A stretch of 39,619 nucleotides of DNA from Desulfobacterales bacterium (GCA_012961955.1 DTYH01000128.1:1-39619); one strand, 5' to 3'; numbered from the stretch's first letter, positions 1-8,885 are shown. Numbers and translations are program-made. Notes: generated from the letters alone by a model not told the origin.

Positions 1-609
1 AGGGGATGGGACCTTTTTTTCGCCATTTTTCACGGCTATTCCCCACTGCCAGTACTTAAAGAAGAATCTTCAAATGGTAAGCCGGTTTACCAGAAGGAGC
101 ACCCAAAGGTGCTCACGTTTAATGCAGGTTTTTCCACCACCTATAAAAAGTATGAATTCCACGGGGAGGGAATATTTCAGTACAGTTATGAGGGGAAAGA
201 TGACAACTATCTCGACTATGCCCTAGGCGGAATGTATAAGTTTTATGATTTAGCTCATAAGATTGGCCATGAACGTATCGATTTAATATTAGAATACGGA
301 GGGGAATACCTGGCATCCGAGCAGGACGCCCCTGACTATAAAAGAAGTTCAGAGGACTCACGTGCTGTTAGGAACAACGGTATCGGTCGAGTCAATTTTA
401 AGTACAATGAAGACCTGAAATGGCATTACGCAATCATTTACGAATTTCCCGAGGAGGGGTGGTCCCAGGAAATAGCGGTAGAATACAAGATAAGGGACGA
501 CCTGGTGATAAAGCTCGGAGCAGAATTATTTGACGGAAGGGAGAACACTTATTTTGAGCGATGGGAAGACAATGATCGCCTGATCTGTCAGTTTGAATAC
601 AGCTTTTAG
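1..609 (+). CDS. Outer-membrane beta-barrel protein, C-terminal part
   Basis: The reading frame is open from the first base, so the gene begins outside the window; about 202 residues are visible. The sequence is rich in alternating aromatic and polar segments (for example YKKYEFHGEGIFQYSY and LKWHYAIIYEFPEEGW) as expected of transmembrane beta-strands. It ends in a strand terminating with phenylalanine (QFEYSF), the classical C-terminal signature recognised by the BAM machinery. This supports an outer-membrane porin or barrel enzyme, but I do not recognise the family. A GTG at 109 could be mistaken for a start; the frame upstream of it is fully open and protein-like, so it is internal. No signal peptide can be checked because the N-terminus is missing. 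A palindromic repeat lies 175 bases downstream and may serve as a transcription stop. Confidence 0.6.
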   Translation, partial: RGWDLFFAIFHGYSPLPVLKEESSNGKPVYQKEHPKVLTFNAGFSTTYKKYEFHGEGIFQYSYEGKDDNYLDYALGGMYKFYDLAHKIGHERIDLILEYGGEYLASEQDAPDYKRSSEDSRAVRNNGIGRVNFKYNEDLKWHYAIIYEFPEEGWSQEIAVEYKIRDDLVIKLGAELFDGRENTYFERWEDNDRLICQFEYSF

Positions 610-784
610 TCTAACATGCATCACCCTTAATTGGGGTCAACAGTTAGAAATCCTTCTTTCTTCATTTCACTTAGGAAGCTATTGTAGCTGGAAAAGGAGG
701 GCTTGGAGGAAACATCTAAGCAGAAAAAAGAGCCTCTATCCGTTCAAGGTCTCTGGTTACTGAAGCCCATGGCTTAATGCCTAC

Positions 785-848
785 GCTCTGTAAAAAGTCT
801 AATTTTGCTCCCGAGGAGAGCAAAATTAGACTTTTTACGAAACCGTCA
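785..848. repeat. Palindromic repeat, family 1, copy 1
   Basis: A perfect 21-base inverted repeat (790-810 and 818-838) separated by 7 bases forms a strong hairpin between the barrel gene and the hydrolase gene. The arm carries the family core GACTTTTTACGAAACCGTCA. Related copies occur at 1968-2033, 14440-14625 and 18668-18728, with partial copies near 17550, 20041 and 37256. The rest of the 610-886 spacer shows no gene. It may act as a bidirectional terminator, but the dispersed copies point to a MITE/REP-like mobile palindrome. Confidence 0.75.
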
Positions 849-886
849 ATGTTAATTAATGCTTACTAAACTGAAAGGACTAGCTT

Positions 887-1657
887 ATGCCCAGCATTAC
901 CATAAACAAAAGAAGTATATACTATGAATCAGCCCCCAGGGTTCTCCGGGAGGATAGACCCAATTTGATATTGATCCATGGTGCAGGGGGAACCACATAT
1001 ACGTGGAGGTATCAGCTGGAGAGAATATCGGATTTGTGCAACGTTATCGCTATTGACCTTCCCGGTCATGGTAGGTCAGAAGGGCCCGGGGAAAAAGAGA
1101 TCGGGTCATATAGAGCCTGGGTTCAAAGATTGGTGAAGCAGTTGTCTCTAACGAATATAATCCTCGGAGGACATTCCATGGGAGGTGCAATCGTCCTTGA
1201 TTATGCCTTATCCAATCCTGAGGAGATAAAGGGATTAGTCCTTGTTGGGACAGGAGCACGGCTCAGGGTGCTACCGGAGATATTAGACAAGATATTGCGT
1301 GACTATTCTCAATTTGTTGAGATGATTGGCCAATATGCATTTTCTCCCCACACACCGCAAAGTATAAAGGATGAACATGCGGAGATGATGCTCAAAAACG
1401 ATCCTAGGACGGTTCATGGTAGCTTTATAGCATGTGACCGGTTTGACGTGATGACACGGCTGTCTGAGATAAAGATATCATCGCTGATCCTCTGTGGAGA
1501 GGACGACAGGCTGACCCCGTTGAAATATGCTAAGTATCTTGAACAGAACCTCGGAAGGGCAAAAATGGAGGCCATTCCAAAGGCAGGACACATGGTCATG
1601 TTTGAGCAGCCGGAAGAGTTTAACAGAAGAGTAAAGGCGTTTTTAACAGAGGAATAA
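887..1657 (+). CDS. Alpha/beta hydrolase
   Basis: A 256-residue cytoplasmic alpha/beta-hydrolase fold enzyme. The oxyanion-hole motif HGAGG is at residues 31-35, the nucleophile elbow GHSMG at 95-99 puts the catalytic serine at 97, the acid is D206 or D207 in GEDDRLTP, and the histidine is H235 in AGHMVMFE. Length and motif spacing are normal for the family, which includes carboxylesterases, C-C bond hydrolases and haloperoxidase-like proteins; the substrate cannot be assigned. No signal peptide is visible. A ribosome-binding sequence (gaaagga) lies about 8 bases before the ATG. The gene stands alone: the upstream neighbour is separated by a palindromic repeat and the next gene is convergent, 8 bases from its stop. 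Confidence 0.85.
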   Translation: MPSITINKRSIYYESAPRVLREDRPNLILIHGAGGTTYTWRYQLERISDLCNVIAIDLPGHGRSEGPGEKEIGSYRAWVQRLVKQLSLTNIILGGHSMGGAIVLDYALSNPEEIKGLVLVGTGARLRVLPEILDKILRDYSQFVEMIGQYAFSPHTPQSIKDEHAEMMLKNDPRTVHGSFIACDRFDVMTRLSEIKISSLILCGEDDRLTPLKYAKYLEQNLGRAKMEAIPKAGHMVMFEQPEEFNRRVKAFLTEE

Positions 1658-1665
1658 TTAGCCTA

Positions 1666-1953
1666 CTATTTCTTGTTTTTGGATACGGAAACAGCCTTTA
1701 TCATATCATGGATACGTTTTTTTTCATACCAACGCTTAAAAAACCCTATTTGTCCTGACCTATAGGCTTGACCTATCCTTTCTTCCTGGAGTTTTAATCC
1801 TTCCGGTCCAGATATGGCCTCCTTTAGACAGTCCCTCACGTACAGGCATTCGAAACATGATTCCGGTATTTCCCGGACACCTCGCTCCCCCACAGGAAAG
1901 ATGGTGCTTAATCTGCCATAACAGTCCGGTCTATCTTTCTTACCCTTTTCCAT
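1666..1953 (-). CDS. Small cysteine-containing protein, function unknown
   Basis: A 95-residue protein with a pattern DCYGRLSTIFPVGERG followed by ESCFECLYVRDCLKEA. Four cysteines (one near residue 11, then C-x2-C-x5-C around 33-42) suggest metal or cluster binding. The C-terminal third is basic (KRWYEKKR, VSKNKK). I believe similar short proteins occur in other delta-proteobacteria, but I cannot attach a function. It is convergent with the hydrolase gene. No partner gene is adjacent on its own strand; a family-1 palindrome sits just upstream of its start (1968-2033). Confidence 0.55.
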   Translation of the reverse strand: MEKGKKDRPDCYGRLSTIFPVGERGVREIPESCFECLYVRDCLKEAISGPEGLKLQEERIGQAYRSGQIGFFKRWYEKKRIHDMIKAVSVSKNKK

Positions 1954-1967
1954 ATTGAACCAATGGT

Positions 1968-2033
1968 GATGGTTTCGTAAAGAGTCTAATTCTGCTCAAC
2001 GTCATTCGCAAAATGACTTTTTACCAAACCATC
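1968..2033. repeat. Palindromic repeat, family 1, copy 2
   Basis: Ends GATGGTTTCGTAAAGAGTC and GACTTTTTACCAAACCATC are inverted copies matching at 17 of 19 bases, with a short AT-rich centre. It is the same element type as 785-848. It lies in the upstream region of the small Cys protein gene. Confidence 0.7.
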
Positions 2034-2100
2034 GCTAGTAACCCTGATCGGAATCCCCGCCGAGGGGATGCATGTTCTATATTATCTCGAGATCCTAAGA

Positions 2101-2550
2101 AATTTGTAACATTTTAGCATCTTGAAACAAGCCGGTTGCATCGGACCCAAGCTGAAGCTACGATACAGGATGCAAGATGAAGGATACATGATGCACTGGA
2201 TGGGAACACATTGTAAGTAAACTTCGTGCTTGCGCACGGGGTTTTTCTAACGGAGTACGTATGGTTATCCGCGCAACCCTTTTATGAGCCAGACCAAACG
2301 TAGGGTGGCATTTTATATGCCGCCGGAATTGCCGTGGATGTAAGATCTCCCTACAAATATTGTTAACTCACGAGGGTTATGGCTGTCTGCCCTGTATCGG
2401 GTTTTGCGTGTAGCCCATAATTATAATAACGACTTTTACCTGATACTACGTAGTCTTGCATCCTGCACCCTGTATCGCATAATTCAAGTATTCAGGTTCC
2501 CTTTCGATGCGGCCAGATTTGTTTCAAGAGGCTAAAGTGTTACAAAAATT
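2101..2550. repeat. Palindromic repeat element, family 2, copy 1 (about 450 bp)
   Basis: The left end (TTGTAACATTTTAGCATCTTGAAACAA) reappears inverted at the right end (TTGTTTCAAGAGGCTAAAGTGTTACAAA), each followed inward by a GATACAGGATGCAAGATG-like segment. The centre carries GTAGGGTGGCATTTTAT (2299-2315). A second copy at 8886-9195 is in opposite orientation. The apparent 80-codon frame at 2507-2749 is part of this repeat and is not a gene. The element fills the spacer between the small Cys gene and the amidohydrolase; no transposase is present, so it is non-autonomous if mobile. Confidence 0.65.
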
Positions 2551-2683
2551 TGGGTTCTTCTCCGATTTAGTTGGTGACAAAGGATTCGGGGATTGGAGGA
2601 TTCAAGGGCATAAGTGTAATTATTCAATATTTCACTCAAGTACTTTAATCCTTGTATTTTACCAACTCATTAGGAGAAGAGCC

Positions 2684-3532
2684 CTACTCATTAATCCCCA
2701 AGATCCGTTTTATATTTTGTCCGCATATCTTAGAGCGTGTCTCTACTGAGATGCCAGACCTTTCCATTTCTATTAAATACCTCTGCGGCGGTATGAGAGG
2801 ATAGTCGCTTCCGAAGACTATCTTTTCTTCTCCACATATCTGAATAGCGATAGAATAGATATCTTCGCGATAAAGAAAGGGTGAAGCTGCAGTGTCGTAA
2901 TATACGTTTTTCAGAACATCCGGAGCCTCTTTCTTCAGAAGCTCGTAGAAGAGGAGGCCTCCCCCCCAGTGGGCTAAGATTACCGTAAGTGGTGATATAT
3001 TCTTCAGTAACATGTATATTTCTCTTAAATCCACATCTGACTTTCCAGGATATGTATGACCAACGGTTTCATTCGTATGGAGGAGCAGGGGTGCTCTTAG
3101 ATCTCTGCAAACCTCAACAATTGGGGCTATGGCCTCTGTCATCTGTTTTGCATCCATTCTTTCCAAGTAGAAGGCCAGCTCACCGACCCCTTTCATCCCT
3201 AGCTTAAGGCAACGTTCGATCTCTTTTTGGGCATCTTTTGCCTTAGGATGTACGCAGGCCAGCCCTATGATACGGCCTCGAAAACGGGCCATTGCCTCAA
3301 GGACATAGTCGTTCGCCCTCTTTGCCGTGGAGAGACTCTGCCAGGGAAACCCGGAGGTCACAGCTTGGTCCACGCGGTTTTCGTCCATAGCCTCGATAAG
3401 TTCCTCTGCTCCGACCATCGAGGCTTTTGGAGAATCGTAAAGCTTACGAAAGGCGGGCTCAAAAGAAAAGAACCGTGAGCGATCCTCACTGATAGAAGGG
3501 GGGAAGATATGGGTATGTGCATCTATAATCAT
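2684..3532 (-). CDS. Amidohydrolase 2 (TIM-barrel metal-dependent hydrolase)
   Basis: A 282-residue member of the amidohydrolase-related (PF04909-type) family. The N-terminal metal-binding motif is DAHTH (H6, H8), followed by LLLHTNE near residue 152, a metal-ligand-like AHWGG near 190 and the late GSDYPL aspartate motif near 241. Such proteins are cytoplasmic hydrolases or decarboxylases acting on small carboxylated or cyclic substrates. Its substrate is not evident. It begins 28 bases after the fumarate reductase iron-sulfur gene on the same strand, so it is probably the last gene of the fumarase/fumarate reductase operon. That might hint at C4 or aromatic acid metabolism, but this is inference. 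The start gives the canonical MIIDAHTH beginning; no good Shine-Dalgarno sequence is seen. Confidence 0.8.
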   Translation of the reverse strand: MIIDAHTHIFPPSISEDRSRFFSFEPAFRKLYDSPKASMVGAEELIEAMDENRVDQAVTSGFPWQSLSTAKRANDYVLEAMARFRGRIIGLACVHPKAKDAQKEIERCLKLGMKGVGELAFYLERMDAKQMTEAIAPIVEVCRDLRAPLLLHTNETVGHTYPGKSDVDLREIYMLLKNISPLTVILAHWGGGLLFYELLKKEAPDVLKNVYYDTAASPFLYREDIYSIAIQICGEEKIVFGSDYPLIPPQRYLIEMERSGISVETRSKICGQNIKRILGINE

Positions 3533-3560
3533 CTAAAAGGAGTAGCATAAGGATATGGAC

Positions 3561-4295
3561 CTATTTACCACCGAAAATTCCAGTCATGGCCATACGCCTT
3601 CTCACAAAAGCAAGCTGCATCTGAAGAGGAAGCTCCTGGGGACAATTATCATCGCATGCCATAAGACCCATACAACCAAAGACCCCTTCATCTGTGCCTA
3701 TTACCTCGAAAAAGTTCTGATCAGACCTTTTATCACGAGGGTCCACCATAAACCTGGCTATCTTGTTCAGGCCTGCTGCTCCTAAGAAATCGTCCCGAAT
3801 GTTGGCGGTAGCGCAACCAGCTACACAGCAACCGCATTCAATACATCTTTCTGCCTCATATATCTTCAGAGCTGTTTCATTGTCCATCCTCTCTTCGATT
3901 GCCTTGGGATCAAATGTTTTATCTGTGTGTATCCAGGCTTGTGTCTTGAGATTAAGGTGGCGAAACCACGTCCCCGTGTCCACCGATAGATCCCCTATCA
4001 GTTTAAATACGGGAAGGGGCAAAAGTTTAATGTGAGAAGGAAGGGTCTTGGTTAATGTCTTACAGGCCAGACGTGGCCGTCCATTTACTAACATGGCACA
4101 TGATCCACAGATCGCAGCCCGACAGACAAAATCGAACATAAGGGAGGGATCCTGCTCCTCCCGGATCGTGTTTAAGGCCACGAATAGGGTCATGTTAGGG
4201 ACCTCTTTCACGGTGTAAGTCTCCATATATGGTTTAATATCAGGGGTTTGAGGGTTGAATCTAAAGACTTCAATGGTTAGGGTTCGTCTTATCAT
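3561..4295 (-). CDS. frdB: Fumarate reductase / succinate dehydrogenase iron-sulfur subunit
   Basis: A 244-residue electron-transfer subunit that carries electrons between the flavin of FrdA and the heme-b/quinone subunit on the cytoplasmic face of the membrane. The N-terminal plant-type ferredoxin domain has [2Fe-2S] ligands C58, C63, C66 and C78. The C-terminal domain has CIECGCCVAGC (C151, C154, C157, C161) and C208, C214 and C218 for the [4Fe-4S] and [3Fe-4S] clusters. Length and the RxxxCxxxICGSC pattern fit the Wolinella/Desulfovibrio class. It starts 6 bases after frdA ends, so they are cotranscribed. Direction in vivo (fumarate reduction or succinate oxidation by reverse electron transport) cannot be read from sequence. 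Confidence 0.93.
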   Translation of the reverse strand: MIRRTLTIEVFRFNPQTPDIKPYMETYTVKEVPNMTLFVALNTIREEQDPSLMFDFVCRAAICGSCAMLVNGRPRLACKTLTKTLPSHIKLLPLPVFKLIGDLSVDTGTWFRHLNLKTQAWIHTDKTFDPKAIEERMDNETALKIYEAERCIECGCCVAGCATANIRDDFLGAAGLNKIARFMVDPRDKRSDQNFFEVIGTDEGVFGCMGLMACDDNCPQELPLQMQLAFVRRRMAMTGIFGGK

Positions 4296-4301
4296 ACTCT
4301 T

Positions 4302-6125
4302 CTACTCCTTGGACTTACCTGATTGGGATGCTTCTCCGTATCCTCTATCACCTGGCGGAAGTTCAGTAATGGTTACCGGTTCATAACTTAGCTCAGGCAA
4401 TTCGTTCCCCTCAGGCCATGTAGCCAGCGTACGCTTCAGCCAATTTACGTCATCGCGCTGAGGATAGTCTTCTCTCGCGTGGCTGCCCCTGCTTTCTGTT
4501 CGCATCAGGGCCCCGTAAGCAATACTCAAGGCCAGCCTGATCATGCCAGGAAGTCGTAAGGCACTTGCCAACTCAGGGTTGGCCCCCTTGCCGCTGGAGC
4601 GAAGGGAGATGTTTTGAGATCGTTTGAGTAGATCCTGAAGGGTGTGCACCGCCTCTTCCAGATCCTTCCCGTTTCTGAAGATACCCACCTTTTCCATAAG
4701 AGTCTCTTCCATCTTACGGCGCAACTCATAGACGTTTTCACCATTGTTACTTGCCTTAATAAGTTTGTCTATCCTCTCCTGCTGTTTTTTCATATGGTCT
4801 TGAACAAGTCTCTGAGGGAGGACAAATTCTGTTCCTTCTGTATATTCGGCCACCTTTTCGCCCACGATCAATCCCATGACAATGGTTTCTGCCAAGGAGT
4901 TTCCTCCCAGGCGATTGAAGCCATGAAGGTCCCAGCAACTTGCCTCTCCTGCCGCAAAGAGGCCTTTTAGTCCGTACGCATGCCCGTCAATATTGGTCCG
5001 AATTCCGCCCATGCTATAATGCTGGGTAGGCCGAACAGGGATAAGTTCTTTGACCGGATCGATACCGGCAAAATTCTTACATATATTATCAATCTCGCGC
5101 AAATTTGTGTGAATATGTTTGGCTCCAAGATGGCGAATATCCAGCCAGAGGTGGGTCCCCATATCAGTTTCCACGCCAAACCCTTTTCTCATATGCTGAA
5201 TCATGCACCTGGAGACAACGTCTCTGGATGCCAATTCCTTTTTAACCGGTTCGTAATCGGGCATAAACCGATGCTCGTTTTTGTCTAACAGATACCCTCC
5301 ATCCCCCCTAGCTCCTTCGGTTATAAGGATCCAGACAGGAAAGAGACCTGTCGGGTGGAACTGTACAGCTTCCATGTTTCCGAGGGGGACTACCCCTGTA
5401 TCCTGGGCTATGGCCATACCTGTTCCTTCATTGATTACTGCATTGGTGGATATCCCATATATACGACCGTAGCCTCCTGTAGCTATCACAGTAGCCTTCG
5501 AAACGTAAGCCCTGAGCTCACCTGTTCTTAAGTCCCTTGCAACAGCTCCATAACACCTTTCTCCATCGTGGATCAACGCCATCGCTTCTATGCGGTCGTG
5601 GACAGTAACGCCTAGCTTAACCACGATGCTATCCATGGTATATTGGACACTATGTCCGGTACCATCTGACGTGTAACATGTCCTCCATTTAGCGGTTCCC
5701 CCAAAGGCACGGGCGGTAATCAGCCCCTCCTTTTCCTTCAATTCCTCAATTATACTGCCGTCAGGGAGCTTTCTTTTTCCTGCTACCACTCGATTCCATG
5801 GCACACCCCAGAACGCGAGCTGCCTGATTGCTATTGGAGCAACGTTAACAAAGAGTCGTGCCACGTCCTGCTCACAGCCCCAGTCAGAACCTTTTACTGT
5901 ATCCTCAAAGTGTATATCGGGATTGTCCCCTAGGCCCTTGGCACAATTCCCTAAGGAGGCCTGCATGCCCCCCTGGGCTGCGGTGCTGTGGGATCGGCGT
6001 GGCGGGACCAGGCTTAGTATTGTTACGTCACAGCCGAAAGAGGCAGCCTCCACAGCGGCCCTTTCACCCGCTAGACCCGCTCCTATGACGAGGACATCAG
6101 TTAGATGAATATTAAACAAGCTCAT
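4302..6125 (-). CDS. frdA: Fumarate reductase / succinate dehydrogenase flavoprotein subunit
   Basis: A 607-residue catalytic subunit. The FAD-binding Rossmann motif VIGAGLAG is at 13-20. The histidine that covalently binds FAD is H46 in RRSHSTAAQGGMQ. The substrate-binding QFHPTGLF segment and the catalytic-arginine motif TEGARGDGGYLL are in the middle third, and the C-terminal domain has ESRGSHAREDYPQRDD. All hallmark residues are present and the length is normal. The gene overlaps frdC by 4 bases (ATGA), typical of translational coupling. Together with FrdB and the diheme FrdC it forms the membrane complex interconverting fumarate and succinate. Confidence 0.95.
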   Translation of the reverse strand: MSLFNIHLTDVLVIGAGLAGERAAVEAASFGCDVTILSLVPPRRSHSTAAQGGMQASLGNCAKGLGDNPDIHFEDTVKGSDWGCEQDVARLFVNVAPIAIRQLAFWGVPWNRVVAGKRKLPDGSIIEELKEKEGLITARAFGGTAKWRTCYTSDGTGHSVQYTMDSIVVKLGVTVHDRIEAMALIHDGERCYGAVARDLRTGELRAYVSKATVIATGGYGRIYGISTNAVINEGTGMAIAQDTGVVPLGNMEAVQFHPTGLFPVWILITEGARGDGGYLLDKNEHRFMPDYEPVKKELASRDVVSRCMIQHMRKGFGVETDMGTHLWLDIRHLGAKHIHTNLREIDNICKNFAGIDPVKELIPVRPTQHYSMGGIRTNIDGHAYGLKGLFAAGEASCWDLHGFNRLGGNSLAETIVMGLIVGEKVAEYTEGTEFVLPQRLVQDHMKKQQERIDKLIKASNNGENVYELRRKMEETLMEKVGIFRNGKDLEEAVHTLQDLLKRSQNISLRSSGKGANPELASALRLPGMIRLALSIAYGALMRTESRGSHAREDYPQRDDVNWLKRTLATWPEGNELPELSYEPVTITELPPGDRGYGEASQSGKSKE

Positions 6126-6769
6126 GGAGCACCTCCTGCTTTGATCACGAACCGGAAGATCAACAAAGCTGCCAAGCCGAGGATCACTATGCTACAAGTG
6201 ATTACAGTCAGCACTTTACCCACTTTCTGACGATGAATCCAGCCCCACTTTACGGCTATGCGGTATATCCCGATACCTGCGTGGTACTCACATACCACAA
6301 GAAAAAGCATGTAGAACCAGAAGAAGGTTTCTTGAACCCTACCTGCGCTGATCTGAGCATTGATTGGCCAGCCTGAAAGTATGGCCCATATGTGAATACT
6401 GGCCAGGATTAGAATAGAGATACCTGTTACTACCTGAAAGACCCAGGTCCAGGTGTCCTTTTGGCTGAGACGACGTGCGTGCCTCCAGATAATTAGCTGA
6501 TCTTGCAAGTTGGCCGGGATCTTTCGTCCTGCAACTAACATATGCAACAATATGACGATTATGACCATAAAAATGCCAACATACGAGATATACGTGGCAT
6601 CGAGTATAGCAGGAACCTTGTTAAATATTTTTGTACCAAATATAATAGTAGCCACAAAAAGCATGTGGGTCCACAGAAAACCAACAAGAAAAAGGCCGCT
6701 TAGAAATTCGGCAACATCGAGATAGGCATCAAGCCTTTGATTCCTTCCTATTAACTTTTGTAGTAACAA
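6122..6769 (-). CDS. frdC: Fumarate reductase / succinate dehydrogenase cytochrome b subunit
   Basis: A 215-residue integral membrane protein with five hydrophobic segments (about residues 19-47, 60-80, 108-130, 148-171 and 186-208). Four membrane histidines, H35, H76, H126 and H163, have spacing like the axial ligands of the two b hemes in Wolinella succinogenes FrdC, so this is a diheme type. It anchors FrdAB and exchanges electrons with menaquinol. Diheme enzymes of this class can move protons along with electrons, which matters for energetically uphill succinate oxidation in syntrophs and sulfate reducers (family knowledge). It is the first gene of the frdCAB unit and follows the fumarase genes by 27 bases. 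Confidence 0.92.
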   Translation of the reverse strand: MLLQKLIGRNQRLDAYLDVAEFLSGLFLVGFLWTHMLFVATIIFGTKIFNKVPAILDATYISYVGIFMVIIVILLHMLVAGRKIPANLQDQLIIWRHARRLSQKDTWTWVFQVVTGISILILASIHIWAILSGWPINAQISAGRVQETFFWFYMLFLVVCEYHAGIGIYRIAVKWGWIHRQKVGKVLTVITCSIVILGLAALLIFRFVIKAGGAP

Positions 6770-6796
6770 TTTGATAATCTCCTTTTTTGACCATTA

Positions 6797-7351
6797 CTAT
6801 ATTCTAAACCGTTCTTTTCCCTGTTCGTAAAGATCGTTTCCCATGGTATCATTCACAACAATAACCGGAAGGTCCACCACCTTGAAGCGCCAGATGGCCT
6901 CTGGCCCCAGATCTTCGTAGGCAATAATTCCTGCCTCCCTTATTGACTGGGATATGAGTGCCCCTGCGCCTCCTGTGGCGCCAAAATAGACCGCCTTGTG
7001 TTTAACCATTGCCTCTACCACCTCCTTTGACCTCTTCCCCTTACCTATCATCCCTCTGATTCCGTGAGCAATCAAGGTAGGAGCATAAGGGTCCATCCTA
7101 TAGCTAGTAGTAGGCCCTGCTGCACCAATCGGCCGTCCTGGGGGGGCTGGCGATGGACCAACGTAATATATAACCTGTCCCTCTAGTCCGATGGGGAGGG
7201 ACTCATTCTTTTCGATCAAGTCAATGAGCCGCTTGTGTGCCGCATCCCTGGCGGTATAGACAATCCCGCTTAGAAGCACCTTGTCTCCTATGCGAAGTTT
7301 AACGACATCTTCTTCCTTTAAAGGGGTTTCTAATCGATATATATTACCCAT
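6797..7351 (-). CDS. fumB: Fumarate hydratase class I, beta subunit
   Basis: A 184-residue beta subunit of the oxygen-sensitive [4Fe-4S] fumarase, equivalent to the C-terminal domain of one-chain class I enzymes. Visible landmarks are LRIGDKVLLSGIVYTARDAAHKR at 20-42, the GPSPAPPGRPIGAAGPTTSYRMD segment and the KHKAVYFGATGGAGAL stretch, all typical of the family. It starts 15 bases after the alpha gene and precedes frdC. Together the enzymes interconvert malate, fumarate and succinate. The two-subunit form is usual in anaerobes and archaea. Confidence 0.92.
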   Translation of the reverse strand: MGNIYRLETPLKEEDVVKLRIGDKVLLSGIVYTARDAAHKRLIDLIEKNESLPIGLEGQVIYYVGPSPAPPGRPIGAAGPTTSYRMDPYAPTLIAHGIRGMIGKGKRSKEVVEAMVKHKAVYFGATGGAGALISQSIREAGIIAYEDLGPEAIWRFKVVDLPVIVVNDTMGNDLYEQGKERFRI

Positions 7352-7366
7352 AATACCTCTTCTTCG

Positions 7367-8206
7367 TTAAAGTACAGCGACTTTGTGCCTGTTCGCATGA
7401 CACTGAACATTGATGGCCACTGGGAGGCTGGCAATATGGCAAGGCAGGATATGGATGTGAACCGAGAGACTGGTTATTCTTCCTCCTAAACCCTGCGGCC
7501 CAATACCGAGCCTATTGATTTCTTCCAGCCACTCTCTTTCGAGACGATCTATCTCTGGATCAGGATTGGGCTCTCCAACCGGGCGCAATAGAGCTTTTTT
7601 TGCCTGCAGGGCTGCCTGTTCGAAAGTGCCTCCGATTCCCACCCCGATGATAGTAGGAGGGCAGGGGTTGGGGCCGGCCTCCCTGACGGTCTCTAAGACC
7701 TTCTCTTTTACGCCTTTAATACCCATTGCTGGCGAAAGCATATAGATCCTGCTCATATTTTCGCTGCCCCCCCCTTTAGGGACAGCAATGATCTTTACCT
7801 GTTCTCCGGGCACCACATCGATATATATAACTGCAGGGGTATTGTCTCCGGTGTTCTTTCGCGTAAAAGGATGACACGCCGATTTCCTGAGGTATCCTTC
7901 CCTGTATCCCTGTCGTACACCCTCTTCTATGGCATCCTTAAGCCCGCCGCCTACCACATGAACGTCTTGCCCCAACTCCACAAAGACGACAGCCAGCCCC
8001 GTATCCTGGCAGATAGGAACCTTTGTTTCTTTGGCGAGACGTGCATTTTCCATAAGCTGGTTAAGTATATCCTGGCCTACCGGAGACTCCTCCTTTGCTA
8101 ATGCCGATTTAAACGCATCTAGCATGTCCTGTCCCAACTCGGTATTCGCCTCTATAAACAGACGCTTTACCGTACTGATAATTTCCTGGCAATGAATATC
8201 TTTCAT
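7367..8206 (-). CDS. fumA: Fumarate hydratase class I, alpha subunit
   Basis: A 279-residue catalytic alpha subunit of class I fumarase, hydrating fumarate to malate with a labile [4Fe-4S] cluster in the cytoplasm. Cluster cysteine candidates are C66 (VPICQDTG), C182 (NPCPP) and C269 (NVQCHANRH); KNTGDNTPAVIY and VGIGGTFEQ are conserved active-site stretches. The length is normal for the split enzyme. It is the first gene of a six-gene minus-strand operon (alpha, beta, frdC, frdA, frdB, amidohydrolase). A Shine-Dalgarno-like aggaaag precedes the ATG. A candidate promoter lies about 40-70 bases upstream. Confidence 0.93.
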   Translation of the reverse strand: MKDIHCQEIISTVKRLFIEANTELGQDMLDAFKSALAKEESPVGQDILNQLMENARLAKETKVPICQDTGLAVVFVELGQDVHVVGGGLKDAIEEGVRQGYREGYLRKSACHPFTRKNTGDNTPAVIYIDVVPGEQVKIIAVPKGGGSENMSRIYMLSPAMGIKGVKEKVLETVREAGPNPCPPTIIGVGIGGTFEQAALQAKKALLRPVGEPNPDPEIDRLEREWLEEINRLGIGPQGLGGRITSLSVHIHILPCHIASLPVAINVQCHANRHKVAVL

Positions 8207-8245
8207 AGTCTTTCCTGGATTCTATTTGGGTAAATGAAAAGATTT

Positions 8246-8274
8246 TTGCTAACAAATATTTTACAGCCTGTCAA
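8246..8274 (-). promoter_or_regulatory. Candidate promoter of the fumarase/fumarate reductase operon
   Basis: On the minus strand a perfect -35 hexamer TTGACA (8274-8269) is followed, after 17 bases, by TAGCAA (8251-8246), a weak -10. It lies about 40 bases upstream of the fumarase alpha start. The hexamer and spacing support it; the poor -10 keeps it tentative. Confidence 0.35.
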
Positions 8275-8397
8275 TAATTTTTCGCAAATTTTTTAAGTAT
8301 TGCCCGAACAAAACGACTGGTGCTTATTTAGCCGTTTCTTTTATTAGCGTAATGGTTTAGCGGAGTAAGAGTTTCATTACATTCCAGCATCCCCGCT

Positions 8398-8460
8398 GTC
8401 AACTCACTGGAAAAAATAAAGGTTGGAAACGTCGGGGTGTAAAGAAGAGGTTTTGCCCCA
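8398..8460 (-). repeat. Repeat family 4 fragment
   Basis: Reads on the minus strand as a copy of the element end seen at 10032-10100 and 11612-11672 (consensus TTCTTTTCACTCCGATGT followed by CCAGCCTTTGTTTTTCC). It lies in the 1.37-kb gene-free region 8207-9578, which otherwise holds the inverted repeat at 8563-8627 and copies of families 2 and 3. Confidence 0.55.
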
Positions 8461-8562
8461 TCAACACTTACGAACCCAAGTTTCGCACCCCCTAAACAAA
8501 AGGGTATATTATAAATGTCGATCCCGGGCTTATTGATGAAATGGAACTTGTAAAATGGATTT

Positions 8563-8627
8563 CCTTGATGGTCTGAAAAAACTGCTTAAAGTGGTTCGCA
8601 CAATGGCCTTTCTCAAGACCATCAAGG
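8563..8627. repeat. Isolated 12-base inverted repeat
   Basis: CCTTGATGGTCT (8563-8574) and AGACCATCAAGG (8616-8627) are perfect inverted copies. Weaker outer pairing is seen between CTTGTAAAATGG and TTTTTTACAAAAG. It looks like another small palindromic element; no gene is associated. Confidence 0.5.
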
Positions 8628-8885
8628 TCTCAAATGAGTCATATTTTTTTTACAAAAGCATTTGTGGAAAAACGGCGTGTTCCATATTAAGATGCGAAAC
8701 TTGAGCTACGGTTTGCGCCCTTAGGAGGCCACACCGTTTATTGCGGGGTGATATGAGATATGGGCGATGTATCCTGGTCGCTAGCCCTTCTAATTTGGCT
8801 TGCTTCGGTGGTTGCGGTCTCTCCGTTTCAAATCAAGAGACGGTTTAGGGGTTGCATTAATCTCCCGCCCATTATATATAAGCTT

